Shown here: one piece after another, positions 1 to 9,081 of the stretch | How positions within the stretch are numbered: position 1 is the first letter of the stretch | Layout: the number at the start of each line of letters is the position of its first letter | DNA from: Deltaproteobacteria bacterium UBA5205 | Lineage (GTDB): Bacteria; Desulfobacterota; Syntrophorhabdia; Syntrophorhabdales; Syntrophorhabdaceae | NCBI GenBank assembly: GCA_002412715.1 | Contig: DHVP01000026.1 | Location: 1-62,195, forward strand | Reading direction: 5' to 3' | DNA length: 62,195 nt | The notes under the pieces: generated by a model | What the model was told of the DNA's origin: nothing | The model's database searches: none | What the model saw: only the letters and a program-made list of their open reading frames with translations | Translations under genes and position numbers: made by a program

Positions 1-32
1 ACTTTTTGCTGGTGAGGTAGTTCATGGGATAT

Positions 33-935
33 CTACTTCTTTGCCTCTGCCTCGGCATACCGGACGATCTTCGGCAGGACGCCCCAGTCGTCGGCAAGGA
101 CGAGGTTTACCTGGTATCGCGCGTCCTTCTTCTTTCCATCACGGGTCCTGGTTGTCGACGACACCGTGGCGCTTGCCTGGTAACTGCCGGTCTTCGTGTC
201 AAAGGAGACGGCCAGGTTCTCTACGGTGCTGGAAAAAGTGTCCGCCTGTGACGACCAGGCGGCGTACCAGTCCTGGAAGGCCTGCCAGGACGTTATTTTT
301 TTCTTGTCGGCCATCTCCATGACAAGGCCGGTATCGGCAAGGCAGGAGAGGAAGCTCCCCACGTTGGCCTTTTCGTCGAAAAGGGCGAACCATTTGTACA
401 CGAGACTCTTTATCTCGTTGTCGGGGTAACGCCGTACGGCAGGGGCCGTGGGTCGAAGATCGTCGCGCGGCGGTGTATATACATTGAGAATGGTTGTCTT
501 GTCCGATGCGGGGATCACACCGTAGGGTGTGTTGGAGGGCACTACGAACGTGCCCCCGGCTGCTATCTGGCGTGTATCTTTGCCCACCGTCACCATGGCG
601 CTGCCGGCGAGGATGTAACCGATCACATCGTTAAAGCGGTGATCGGTGGTGATGTTGCCGGTGAGGCCGGACTTGCTCGTCTCCACGATCTCGAGGGTGA
701 GGCGGTCGCTGAAAAACACCTTGCGCCGCGTCGTGTCGTCCACCTTTACCCAGGCGGAATCGTCGGGTGGGAAGATGGCCGGGGCCACCTTTTTCATGGT
801 CTCATGAAGGCTGTAATCCCGTTTCAGTGCGGGTGTCGGTGTCGGTGTCTTTGTCTTTGTTCCTCCGCCGCAGCCGGACAGGACAAGAACAATAGCGACG
901 GGCAGCGCCGCCGTGAGATAAGTCTTCCAGTTCAT
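33..935 (-). CDS. Secreted lipoprotein with cupin and NTF2-like domains
   Basis: A 300-residue protein with a lipoprotein signal: a hydrophobic stretch follows the start and ends in LSGC, so Cys22 is the likely lipidated residue. A low-complexity Thr/Pro linker (about 26-36) follows. Residues about 60-155 resemble a small beta-barrel cupin (GYILAGSAMVTVG, then a Gly/Pro-rich FVVPSNTPYGV turn). Residues about 165-295 look like an NTF2/SnoaL-type domain (YKWFALFDEKANVGSFLSCL, later FQDWYAAWSSQ). It is the last gene of the type VI secretion cluster, 67 bp after the sheath-like fusion gene, so co-transcription is likely. The function is unknown. A periplasmic accessory or protective role is only an inference from position, since no known Tss family matches this domain pair. 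Confidence 0.7.
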   Translation of the reverse strand: MNWKTYLTAALPVAIVLVLSGCGGGTKTKTPTPTPALKRDYSLHETMKKVAPAIFPPDDSAWVKVDDTTRRKVFFSDRLTLEIVETSKSGLTGNITTDHRFNDVIGYILAGSAMVTVGKDTRQIAAGGTFVVPSNTPYGVIPASDKTTILNVYTPPRDDLRPTAPAVRRYPDNEIKSLVYKWFALFDEKANVGSFLSCLADTGLVMEMADKKKITSWQAFQDWYAAWSSQADTFSSTVENLAVSFDTKTGSYQASATVSSTTRTRDGKKKDARYQVNLVLADDWGVLPKIVRYAEAEAKK

Positions 936-1002
936 CGTGGGTTACCTATTATAAACAAAGCCCCCGTCCTTTTGAAACATTTTTCCCGGCTGTGGTTCGC
1001 GC

Positions 1003-2577
1003 CTACCATGCGAAGGTGAATGTTATCCTCCTCGAGGCGGGCACGATCGCCGCCGGCGGTGTCAACGCGATCTCGAAAGAAGGCCTCCCGCCCTCTACGG
1101 ATCCCTTCACGGCCAGGTCAGCGGGAAGATGCCCCCCCGAACGGCGAAAGAAGGCCTCCAGCGCCTGTTCGATCAAGACCTCGCCTTCATCGGACGGGGA
1201 TGCCCCCCGGTCTTCTCTCAGGCGTATAAGAAACCCGGTAAGCCGCGAAAAGAACATCTGAAAGGCCAGAGACTCCCCTGAAACGCTCAAGGCTGACGGC
1301 ATGAAGGCGATATCCTTCATGGAAATACCCGCAATGGGGGCAAGGCCGATCTCACCGAACTGCCGCAGGCGGTCGACGGAAAAGACCGCCTCGGTGGAGG
1401 CCTGATCGCCCCCCTCGAACGCGTGAAGCCCCAGACCCTCCAGGCGAATATTTTCGCCGTCGGTAAGACGGGAGGGCCAGCCGAAGCTGGCCGCGCTCTG
1501 TGCCGCAAGCGTGCCGAGCGCCCATACCGGGCGTATCCACGGCAAGCAGGCCTCCTCGAAGAAGACGCCGCAGGGCGCGGATTGCCTGCCGTAGGGCGAC
1601 CTCGCCAGGAAACCGTTGCAGGCCGCAACCAGCCAGGCGGCCCGGGGGAGGGAGCGTAGCTTGTTCCACTTTGCATATATTGGGTTGTCTTCAACATGAT
1701 GGCGAAGATAGGGGAGGCGGTCGAGTTCGGTCCAGTCATTCAGGCCGAGGAAGCCGGCGGAGGCAGTGACGACTGTCGGGGCAATGATGCCTTCGGCAAA
1801 GGCGGCCGCTGCCTCGAGAAGCCCCATGCTCACGGGAGAGTTGTCAAAGGGTGCGTCGATGAGGACCAGGTCCGGCGGATCCATTTCCAACGTCTTCGCG
1901 AGCTGGTCAAAAGCGTCGGCGAGATTTTCCCGCGACGCGTTTACCAGTGAAAGGCGTGTCTCTTTGGCGCTCCCGGCCGGTCCCTGCTTCGCGACAAGCT
2001 CGATTCCGCGCCATGCGGCCTCGAAGGCCCTGAAGGCATCGTCGGAAAAGACCGCCGTCAGAAGCCTGGCAAGGAGTGCGTCGATGGCGGCGCTCCAGGC
2101 CGCCGGCCCTCCCTCGACTGCCGCCGCAGGGGCTTCGGACTGTGTGCCCGTCGCCACCAAGGAAAGGATGTCGTCAACCCTGTTTCGCGTGGCGGGTTTT
2201 GCCGGCTGAACCTGAAAGGAAAGGTCGAGGGGAAGATGGGGCCATCTGCCGCGCACCTCGTCCGCTATGGCTCCGGGAGATGTTCCCCCGGAGGCGCTCT
2301 TCCGGAGGAATACCCGCGCGTCGCTTAAGTCCCTGGCGTAGCCGACAGATTCCAGCATACCGTCGGGGGTGAGGTCTCTTATCTTTTCGGGGCTGACGGT
2401 CACGCCGCCTTCCGGGCATATCTCCTTTGCGACGGGTACCCACAGCGCGGGTCGAAGAAGACGCATCGCCTCATTGGGCGTATCGACGGGGACTATCCTT
2501 ACTTGGTAAGGACCCTGCGGGATGGGCGCGAATGGCCCAATGGCAAGGATTGTGAAGGGTTTATAGGGTATGTCCAT
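1003..2577 (-). CDS. TssB-TssC-like fused type VI sheath paralogue
   Basis: A 524-residue protein. Residues 1 to about 110 match the pattern of a TssB N-terminus (PFTILAIGPF aligns by eye with PLKVLVMGDF of the TssB in this locus). From about residue 150 it follows TssC: a helical stretch AFRAFEAAWRGIELV, then LSLVNASRENLADAF, a central LVLIDAPFDNSPVSMGLLEA region and a PYGRQSAP segment. It therefore reads as both sheath subunits in one chain, much shorter than the two together (161 plus 491 residues). It lies directly downstream of tssH. Separate full-length tssB and tssC are also present, so it is a paralogue rather than a replacement. A cap, baseplate adaptor or sheath-modifying role is inference. 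Confidence 0.65.
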   Translation of the reverse strand: MDIPYKPFTILAIGPFAPIPQGPYQVRIVPVDTPNEAMRLLRPALWVPVAKEICPEGGVTVSPEKIRDLTPDGMLESVGYARDLSDARVFLRKSASGGTSPGAIADEVRGRWPHLPLDLSFQVQPAKPATRNRVDDILSLVATGTQSEAPAAAVEGGPAAWSAAIDALLARLLTAVFSDDAFRAFEAAWRGIELVAKQGPAGSAKETRLSLVNASRENLADAFDQLAKTLEMDPPDLVLIDAPFDNSPVSMGLLEAAAAFAEGIIAPTVVTASAGFLGLNDWTELDRLPYLRHHVEDNPIYAKWNKLRSLPRAAWLVAACNGFLARSPYGRQSAPCGVFFEEACLPWIRPVWALGTLAAQSAASFGWPSRLTDGENIRLEGLGLHAFEGGDQASTEAVFSVDRLRQFGEIGLAPIAGISMKDIAFMPSALSVSGESLAFQMFFSRLTGFLIRLREDRGASPSDEGEVLIEQALEAFFRRSGGHLPADLAVKGSVEGGRPSFEIALTPPAAIVPASRRITFTFAW

Positions 2578-2610
2578 CGGACCTCCTCGTGGCGGGGTTT
2601 CTCAAAGACT

Positions 2611-5238
2611 TCATTCCTCAAAATGGAAGCTGAAGGAACCATCTTCCTCCACATCGAGGTTGACCGCCGCCGGCATGCCGCCTTCGCTCATGTGGGTGAG
2701 GATCGTCTGGGCCAGCCTGGGAAGGATGTTGCCGCTCAGTATGTATTCGATGTTGCGCGCCCCCGTTTCCACCTCGGTGCACCGTGCGGTGATCTGGTCC
2801 GCCACGGCCGGCGTATAGGTGAGGCGCATCTTGTTGTTCGCCATGAGGGTTTCGGCAACTTTTCCGAGTTTGAGCTCCACGATCATCCGCATGGCTTCCT
2901 TGCCGAGATCGAAATAGGGGACGACGGACATCCTGGCCAGCAGGGCCGGCTTGAAATGGGCAGAAAGAATGGGGCGGATGGCGCCTGCCAGTATCTCTGC
3001 CGAAGGCCGGTCCTCGCCTGCGCTCATTTCGTGGATGACATCGGACGCGAGGTTGCTTGTCAGTATAATAATGGTATTGCGGAAGTTGATTTCCTTGCCT
3101 TCGCCGTCCGTGAGCATACCTTTGTCGAAGACCTGGTAAAAAAGGTTCATGACGTCGATATTGGCCTTCTCAACCTCGTCGAGGAGTACGACACAATAGG
3201 GTTTCTGTCTCACCGCCTCGGTAAGCATCCCGCCCTCGCCATAGCCCACGTAACCCGGCGGCGAACCGATAAGACGGCTTACCGTGTGGCTTTCCTGGAA
3301 TTCGCTCATGTTGATGGTGACGACGTTTCTCTCGCTGCCGAAGAGCAAATCGGCCAGAACGAGCCCCGTTTCTGTCTTTCCCGTGCCGCTGGGACCGACG
3401 AAGAGGAAGACGCCCATGGGCTGGGCGGGGTTCTTGATGCCCGCCTTTGAGGCCCGTATCGCCTCCGCGAGGGTAGCCATGGCCGCATCCTGACCCTTGA
3501 TCCTCTCCTGCAGGCGGTCTTCGAGATCGATGATCGTTTTGGCCTCGTCCTTGAGCACCTTGCCGAGCGGTATGCCCGTCCAGTCGGAGACGACCTGGGC
3601 GACCACGTCGGGGTCTACCTCGATCTGGATCAGGGCGGCATCGCCCTGGATCTCCCCCAGTTCCTTTGTCGCATCCTCGAGCTGCCTGATGAGCTCTTCC
3701 CGTTCGGCGCCATCGTCCTTTGCGGCGCCATTTATCTTTTCCCGTATTTCCACCACCTTTGCGGCGGCCTCTTTTTCCTTGAGCCAGTGCTCCTTAAGTT
3801 CCCCCGCCTCGGTTATGAGCCTTTCTTTTTTCGCCACCACCTCCGCGTATGCCTCCTCATCGATGGCCACCCGGTTGTCGCGGTCGCGGTCAAGGGCTCC
3901 TATCACGCGGTCACAGGCCTCGACGGACCTTTCCAGGTCCTCCAGGCGGGCTGGTTTTGCGGTAAGGTTGATCTTTACGCGGGCGCAGCTTGTGTCGAGA
4001 AGGTCGATGGCCTTGTCCGGCAGGAACCTCCCGGTGATGTAGCGGTCGGAGAGCTCCGCCGCCGCTACGGCGGCATCGTCCCTGACGATGACCTTGTGGG
4101 CCTTCTCGTAGCTTGCCTTGAGGCCCCGGAGCATCAGTATGGTCGAATCGACCGCGGGCTCATCGAGCTTGACGGCCTGGAAGCGGCGCGCCAGTGCGGG
4201 ATCTTTTTCGAAGTATTTCTTGTACTCGGTCCATGTCGTGGCGGCGATGGTGCGCAGTTCGCCGCGGGCGAGCGCCGGTTTCAAAAGGTTCGCCGCGTCG
4301 GACCCGCCGGCGGAACCCCCGGCACCGACAAGCGTATGGGCCTCGTCTATGAAAAGGATGATGGGTATCTCCGATGATTTGATGTCGTTGATGACGCCCT
4401 TCAAGCGGTTCTCGAATTCCCCCTTGACCCCGGCGCCCGCCTCGAGGAGCCCCATGTCGAGGCCGAGGAGAGTCACGTTCTTGAGCATATCGGGGACGTC
4501 GCCCTCGGTGATCCTGAGCGCCATGCCTTCCACGACGGCCGTCTTACCGACCCCGGGCTCGCCGACGCAGATGGGGTTGTTCTTTCTCCTGCGTCCCAGT
4601 ATGTCGATCATCTGCCGGATCTCGGCATCCCTGCCGAAGACGGGATCGATCTCGCCGCGGGCGGCCTTCTGTGTGAAATCGGTGCAATAACGGTCGATGA
4701 AGGTCCCGCCCTGGGGGCCCCCCGCCGGTCCTGCGGCCGGTCCCTTGGCCTCAGTTCTGTCCATCTCCACGGAGCCCTTCATTATGTTCCAGAAATCGGA
4801 GGCAAGGGTGTCGCGCCCGATGGATTTAATGAGATCGGAATAGCGCCCCGAGGAGAAAAACGTCGGTTTCGATAAGAACGCGAGGAGAATGGCACCGGAG
4901 CGCACCTTTTTTTCCTCGAGGTCAATGGAGGATATGAGCCAGGCGTCCTGGATGAGTTCCAGAAGCAGCGGCGAAAAGACCGGTTTCGCCGCGTTGCCCG
5001 TTTTGAACTCCTCGAGGGTTGCCTCAATGGCCCTCAAGGCCTTTGCCGAATCGATGTTGAAGCGCGAGAAGGCGATCGGCCAGTCGCTGTTGGGATTGTC
5101 GAAGAGCTTGGCAAGCAGGTGCTCTATCGTTATCTCGTAGTGGGTCCGTGAAACGCACAGCCCCGCGGCCGCCTGCATCGCGGCCGCGCTGTAATCGTTA
5201 AGTCTCATCAAGAGCGATTTGATGTCTACTGTCAACAT
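2611..5238 (-). CDS. tssH: Type VI secretion ATPase TssH (ClpV)
   Basis: An 875-residue AAA+ unfoldase that disassembles contracted TssB/TssC sheaths in the cytoplasm. It has a Clp-N-type helical domain (about 1-150), a Gly/Ala/Pro linker (165-178), a first AAA+ domain with Walker A GEPGVGKT at 226-233 and Walker B ILFIDEAHTLVG, a coiled-coil middle region rich in Glu/Lys, and a second AAA+ domain with Walker A GPSGTGKT followed by VVLLDEVEKA and a GYVGYGEGG pore loop. Length and architecture match the ClpV family. It lies 48 bp downstream of tssG and 33 bp upstream of the sheath-like fusion gene. The start is the ATG giving MLTVDIKSLL. Confidence 0.96.
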   Translation of the reverse strand: MLTVDIKSLLMRLNDYSAAAMQAAAGLCVSRTHYEITIEHLLAKLFDNPNSDWPIAFSRFNIDSAKALRAIEATLEEFKTGNAAKPVFSPLLLELIQDAWLISSIDLEEKKVRSGAILLAFLSKPTFFSSGRYSDLIKSIGRDTLASDFWNIMKGSVEMDRTEAKGPAAGPAGGPQGGTFIDRYCTDFTQKAARGEIDPVFGRDAEIRQMIDILGRRRKNNPICVGEPGVGKTAVVEGMALRITEGDVPDMLKNVTLLGLDMGLLEAGAGVKGEFENRLKGVINDIKSSEIPIILFIDEAHTLVGAGGSAGGSDAANLLKPALARGELRTIAATTWTEYKKYFEKDPALARRFQAVKLDEPAVDSTILMLRGLKASYEKAHKVIVRDDAAVAAAELSDRYITGRFLPDKAIDLLDTSCARVKINLTAKPARLEDLERSVEACDRVIGALDRDRDNRVAIDEEAYAEVVAKKERLITEAGELKEHWLKEKEAAAKVVEIREKINGAAKDDGAEREELIRQLEDATKELGEIQGDAALIQIEVDPDVVAQVVSDWTGIPLGKVLKDEAKTIIDLEDRLQERIKGQDAAMATLAEAIRASKAGIKNPAQPMGVFLFVGPSGTGKTETGLVLADLLFGSERNVVTINMSEFQESHTVSRLIGSPPGYVGYGEGGMLTEAVRQKPYCVVLLDEVEKANIDVMNLFYQVFDKGMLTDGEGKEINFRNTIIILTSNLASDVIHEMSAGEDRPSAEILAGAIRPILSAHFKPALLARMSVVPYFDLGKEAMRMIVELKLGKVAETLMANNKMRLTYTPAVADQITARCTEVETGARNIEYILSGNILPRLAQTILTHMSEGGMPAAVNLDVEEDGSFSFHFEE

Positions 5239-5286
5239 GGTCTCCGTCTCCTTTTCTTTCTTGTAGCCGGCCTGCAGGGAAGGCGA

Positions 5287-6276
5287 TTAATTCACTGCGG
5301 ACCCCAGTCTTACCCGGTTTTCGCGGTAGCGTCCGTCGTTGTTAAGCCACGTGTTCCATCCCAGTTTGGATCCCGGGCCCGCTCCCCCCAGGCGCGCGGG
5401 TTGGATATCCCCGGGGTCAAGCTGGATTTCAATGTCCCATCCAAGCGGCTGGTCCAGGTAAAAGCCCACCAGTTTACCAATGCGCCTGAAGGCCTCCCCG
5501 TCGGGGAGCAGGTCCTGAAGCTGCCCGAAGGAGAGCGGTCCGGCATGGATGCGGAACCGGCCGGTCACGTCGGAAACCTCAAATCCGATGGAGGAGTTCT
5601 CTCCAAGGCAATGACCGCTTAGGCCCAGCATGAGCCGCTGGTCACCGGGGATGGAAACCATGGCCTGGACGCACTGCTCGATCTCGATGGATGGCTCCCG
5701 GATAGCATCGGATATAAGTGACCTTAAGCCCTCCGCCGATTTCGGCATCTGGGTGGCAAGGCCGATATATCTGAGATATCGATGAGGTTCATCGAAGCAT
5801 TCCTTTATCCTGTCAGTGCCGAACCCGAGGAGGCAATAAAGCCGGTCAAGGGTTTCCCCCTTGTAACTTTCCACGATCTTGTAGAAGATGTTGTATTTGG
5901 CCCAGCATTTGAAGAAGAGATGGTATACGGGAATGTTGATGATATCTATGAATTCCCGTGAGATGTTCTTGTCGTCGGCGGCCTCTTCGAGAAGGTCTTC
6001 GGTGTAGAAGGTGGGCATGGGGGAGGAAGCGCCGTACAGACCGAGAAAGGTGGCGGTTATGCAAAACAGGTCAGGATTCCCCGGTTGGCGTGATATGGAA
6101 ACGATGTCGTTCCCGGGAAAGTCGAGAGACAGGGCGGGCCTTACCCTGATCCTTTCTCTCATGATCTCTTCGCCCCGATCGCCTTCCGCATGAATAAAGA
6201 AAGAGATAAGCCTCATCGCCTGCACAAAGGAGAAGGATGAGCTTCTCGAGAAGAGATCTTCCATTATAGCAGGCAT
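5287..6276 (-). CDS. tssG: Type VI secretion baseplate subunit TssG
   Basis: A 329-residue protein of the TssG (VasB/ImpH) family, part of the TssE-F-G-K wedge of the baseplate. The N-terminus carries the usual FSFVQAMRLI segment. Later come LFCITATFLGLYGASSPMPTFYTEDLL, a hallmark of the family, and a C-terminal AGPLSFGQLQDLLPDG motif. The chosen ATG (6276) overlaps tssF by 13 nt. A second in-frame ATG at 6264 would give a TAATG overlap with the tssF stop and is equally possible. Neither has a strong ribosome binding site, consistent with translational coupling to tssF. Confidence 0.92.
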   Translation of the reverse strand: MPAIMEDLFSRSSSFSFVQAMRLISFFIHAEGDRGEEIMRERIRVRPALSLDFPGNDIVSISRQPGNPDLFCITATFLGLYGASSPMPTFYTEDLLEEAADDKNISREFIDIINIPVYHLFFKCWAKYNIFYKIVESYKGETLDRLYCLLGFGTDRIKECFDEPHRYLRYIGLATQMPKSAEGLRSLISDAIREPSIEIEQCVQAMVSIPGDQRLMLGLSGHCLGENSSIGFEVSDVTGRFRIHAGPLSFGQLQDLLPDGEAFRRIGKLVGFYLDQPLGWDIEIQLDPGDIQPARLGGAGPGSKLGWNTWLNNDGRYRENRVRLGSAVN

Positions 6277-8003
6277 CGGGTACCCATCCGTTCCGGCCAG
6301 GTGAAGATCTCGCCGGTCGACTTTTCCTTCAGCTCCATCCGCGTGAAGGTCTGCATGGCACTGTAGGCACTGAAAAAGTGGTCGAGAACGGAGGCAAAGA
6401 GCAGGAGATTCCCCGTACTGGCATAATGGGCCTTGTCGGCGGCTATTTCAATGCGTTGTCCGTGGATCATATTGCCTCTTACCAGGCGCCTGACCGGTGA
6501 GACGACAAGATCCGAAATCCCTTCTATCTCCCTTGAGTTGGCGGAAGCCCGTGTCCGGTCTCTTCCCTCCTGAAGTGCATATAGCGTGAGGATTTCCTTC
6601 AGATTTGCGGCGGAAGCAACGGAAAGATAGTTGAGTGACAGGTGGGAAAGGAACTTCCAGAGCATGTTCCTGCCGTAAGGCGGTTCCACATAAAAGGTCG
6701 GCGGAATGAGATTCTTGAACGTCAGCAGTTCGGGCGAATCGGACGTCTGCACGCACACATCGCCGAACTGAAGTCTTTCCGGGAGCGCGCCGTTGGTGCA
6801 TGTAAGGGATATCGAGAGCGTCTGGGCCTTTGGCTCGTCCCCCTCCTTCTGGTAGGGAAAGGCCAGAAAGGCCTCCAGGGACTCATCGACAGGCGACCTG
6901 TGTCGAATCATCTGATAAACCGGATCGCCGGTTTCCAGGTTGCCGAAGAGCTCAAGGGGAACATAGGTGGTCTTCTGAACGCTGCCGCGGGTGAAGCCGA
7001 CGACTTCGTCCACATCATATACGTGATAGTGCTCCGGTTCCTTTGCCGCCGGCCTGATGCGGACCTTTGTCGTGCGATGGTCCAGGAGGATCGGTTCTCC
7101 CTCCATTTTGAAAAGATTGATGACGGGTGTACAGAACAACACTATCTGGTCGCTCGTGACAGGTGGAAAATGTATAGGTGACGGCAGGAATTCAAAGGAG
7201 ATCTCAAAGCGCGATCCCTTGCCCCGATCCCGCCACCTTTCCCAGCCCGTGAGGTTGAGGAAAAGAAATTTTGCCGGCATGATGAAATATTCATGGAGGA
7301 GCGTGTAGCTGTAAAAAGCCCTCATGGGAAATGGGAAAAGAGAATTGTTCGGGCCAAAACCGGTATCGTCGAGACACTCCGGGGGAAGGACGCACGCTGC
7401 GCCTTCCTCGTCCAGCGGGCGGATGGTTATCTGCCTGAGGTAGCGCGTCAAAAGGGCGAAGATGTCCGTGCTTTGGGAGAAGGTTCCTCCGGGAAGAAAG
7501 GACAGGCCCTTCGGTGTCCACTGATCGAGGGTCAGCCCTTGAAGCTCCATGACCAGCTTCATCCTTTCCGGCTCGCCGGTTCTTTTTGCCTGCGCTTCCA
7601 GGGAAACGATCTGCAGCGGATGGACCTCGGTTTCGAAACAGGTCTGAAAGGTGCATGGCGTGCCGTCTACCGGCGTGGAGGCGAGCGACGTCCCGGCAGG
7701 AACAAAAATATTCTCGTTCACCCCGGACTTTGCCTTGAAAGAGACGATGGACATACAGGGGATCGGCCTCATGTAATGGGGAAAGATGACATTCATGAGA
7801 CTGTGGATCAATTCGGGGAACTCATCATCGAGTTTTTGCTGCAAGAGTCCATTAAGGAAAGCGACCCCTTCGAGAAGGCGTTCAACGTCCGGGTCAGGTT
7901 TCGGCCCGCTCAACATGGAAGCGGCGATAGGATGTGTTTTGGAGAATTCTACCGCAAGTTGACGGAGATTCTGCAGTTCCTGCTGGTAGTATTTATTGAA
8001 CAA
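6264..8003 (-). CDS. tssF: Type VI secretion baseplate subunit TssF
   Basis: A 579-residue member of the TssF (VasA/ImpG) family. Diagnostic are the N-terminus MFNKYYQQELQNLRQLAVEF, then HPIAASMLSGPKPDPDVERLLEG and DDEFPELIHSLMNVIFPHY, the standard opening of this family. TssF pairs two-to-one with TssG in the baseplate wedge. The C-terminus (FSAYSAMQTFTRMELKEKSTGE) is also typical. The gene starts 18 bp after tssE and its stop overlaps the start of tssG. Confidence 0.95.
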   Translation of the reverse strand: MFNKYYQQELQNLRQLAVEFSKTHPIAASMLSGPKPDPDVERLLEGVAFLNGLLQQKLDDEFPELIHSLMNVIFPHYMRPIPCMSIVSFKAKSGVNENIFVPAGTSLASTPVDGTPCTFQTCFETEVHPLQIVSLEAQAKRTGEPERMKLVMELQGLTLDQWTPKGLSFLPGGTFSQSTDIFALLTRYLRQITIRPLDEEGAACVLPPECLDDTGFGPNNSLFPFPMRAFYSYTLLHEYFIMPAKFLFLNLTGWERWRDRGKGSRFEISFEFLPSPIHFPPVTSDQIVLFCTPVINLFKMEGEPILLDHRTTKVRIRPAAKEPEHYHVYDVDEVVGFTRGSVQKTTYVPLELFGNLETGDPVYQMIRHRSPVDESLEAFLAFPYQKEGDEPKAQTLSISLTCTNGALPERLQFGDVCVQTSDSPELLTFKNLIPPTFYVEPPYGRNMLWKFLSHLSLNYLSVASAANLKEILTLYALQEGRDRTRASANSREIEGISDLVVSPVRRLVRGNMIHGQRIEIAADKAHYASTGNLLLFASVLDHFFSAYSAMQTFTRMELKEKSTGEIFTWPERMGTRCLL

Positions 8004-8021
8004 ATCAGTTCCCCTTGCCCG

Positions 8022-8441
8022 TTATTTTGATACGCGGACCTTCCCTTCGGAGCTTATCACGGTCTCGAGTTCCACGGAGACTTTCTCGTTCCGGACGTGG
8101 ACGATTTCGGCTTGAAGCTTGAAACGCAGGGAAAGAGGGTCGTCCTTGTCGGGCTCGAAAGCCACCTGGGCACTGCCGAGCCGCGGCTCATATTTCAAAA
8201 TGATGTTTTTGACGATATCGGCGATATCCTTCGCCTGTTCGGCCATTCCGAGGCCTTGGTAATTGGTAAAATCGGGCATGCCGTATTCGTCGGCGATGGG
8301 AACGCTCCCCTGGCGGGTATTCAGTATCCGCTGGAGATGGTTGATAATGGAATTGACGATATAGGAAAGATCGCCGCCGTCCCTGCCGCTCTCCTTGCGT
8401 TCGAGGTTCCGGATTCTTTGCGTCAATCGCTCTTCGTACAT
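8022..8441 (-). CDS. tssE: Type VI secretion gp25-like baseplate protein TssE
   Basis: A 139-residue protein of the GPW/gp25 lysozyme-like family (without lysozyme activity) that anchors the sheath to the baseplate. The N-terminal half has YIVNSIINHLQRILNTRQGS and the family motif DEYGMPDF. The C-terminal half carries KYEPRL, the conserved EPRL-type motif, then VAFEPDKDDPLSLRFKLQAE. The length is normal. It lies between hcp and tssF, with a strong hairpin upstream that separates it from hcp. Confidence 0.94.
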   Translation of the reverse strand: MYEERLTQRIRNLERKESGRDGGDLSYIVNSIINHLQRILNTRQGSVPIADEYGMPDFTNYQGLGMAEQAKDIADIVKNIILKYEPRLGSAQVAFEPDKDDPLSLRFKLQAEIVHVRNEKVSVELETVISSEGKVRVSK

Positions 8442-8471
8442 GGCTGTCCAGTCCGGATGCTTGAGGGCTAC

Positions 8472-8501
8472 AAAAGGGGCCGCCTTGCGCCGGCCCCTTT
8501 T
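8472..8501 (-). terminator. Hairpin between hcp and tssE, likely partial terminator
   Basis: Perfect 11 bp arms, AAAAGGGGCCG at 8472-8482 and CGGCCCCTTTT at 8491-8501, with an 8 nt loop. Read on the minus strand the stem ends in a short T run, so it can act as an intrinsic terminator 46 bp after the hcp stop. The downstream tssE-F-G-H genes still need transcription, so partial readthrough is likely. This would make hcp mRNA more abundant than the baseplate genes. Confidence 0.8.
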
Positions 8502-8546
8502 GCCTCAAATCTCATTGTTTAGTTTGCACCGTCCGGGACCCCTTTA

Positions 8547-9035
8547 TCAGGAGCTGACGGGCTTCTTCCAGGAATCTTCCGCCTCGATACCGTCGGGTAC
8601 GTATGTCCAGATGATCGTCTCGTAGGTGAAGAGGATGTCCTCCATGTGTTTGTAGGGTTTGTTCTCTTCGACGAAGGTCTCGGGATACCATTCGCGCGAT
8701 TCCACGATGATAGCGTCCTGGAGCTTTATCGTGAAGTACTTCTCTTCCTGCCCCTTCTCGTTGATCCGGAACATCTGGATTTCGACGTCCATGTGCTCGC
8801 CGGTGCAGCAGGCCTGGAAGATCTTGGGCGTGTGTTTGCCCATGTTCGTCGTGATCTTCAGGGGTTTGTGGATCCGCTGGCTCGTGGCGAGACCCGAGTG
8901 GGTGTCGCGGGGTATTTCAACGACATGGTCCATGGCGTAGCAGATGATCGTGTTTTCCCGACCCTGCTGCGTGCAGTCGCCCTGAATGTCGCCCTGGTTC
9001 TTTGCCTTAATCGTCATGTAACAGGTCATTGCCAT
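8547..9035 (-). CDS. hcp: Hcp, type VI tube protein
   Basis: A 162-residue Hcp (TssD) family protein that forms the hexameric rings of the inner tube and is secreted. Seen: MAMTCYMTIKAKNQGDIQGD at the start, a SGLATSQRIHKPLKITTNMGKHTPKIFQA-type central block (typical R-x-H-x-P-L-x-I/V pattern), then KYFTIKLQDAIIVE and the conserved tail WTYVPDGIEAEDSWKK. The length is standard. It is unusual only in carrying four Cys residues, with an adjacent pair (ACCTGEH) in the middle. It lies 46 bp after tssC. Confidence 0.96.
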   Translation of the reverse strand: MAMTCYMTIKAKNQGDIQGDCTQQGRENTIICYAMDHVVEIPRDTHSGLATSQRIHKPLKITTNMGKHTPKIFQACCTGEHMDVEIQMFRINEKGQEEKYFTIKLQDAIIVESREWYPETFVEENKPYKHMEDILFTYETIIWTYVPDGIEAEDSWKKPVSS

Positions 9036-9081
9036 AAGATGTCCCTCCTTATTTGGTTTGCGGTCTTATACAAGGGTGACT

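Noticed and set aside
2503..3450. Long plus-strand reading frame opposite tssH
   Set aside because: It is the antisense shadow of the ClpV gene, His/Arg/Asp-rich with no family pattern or ribosome binding site.
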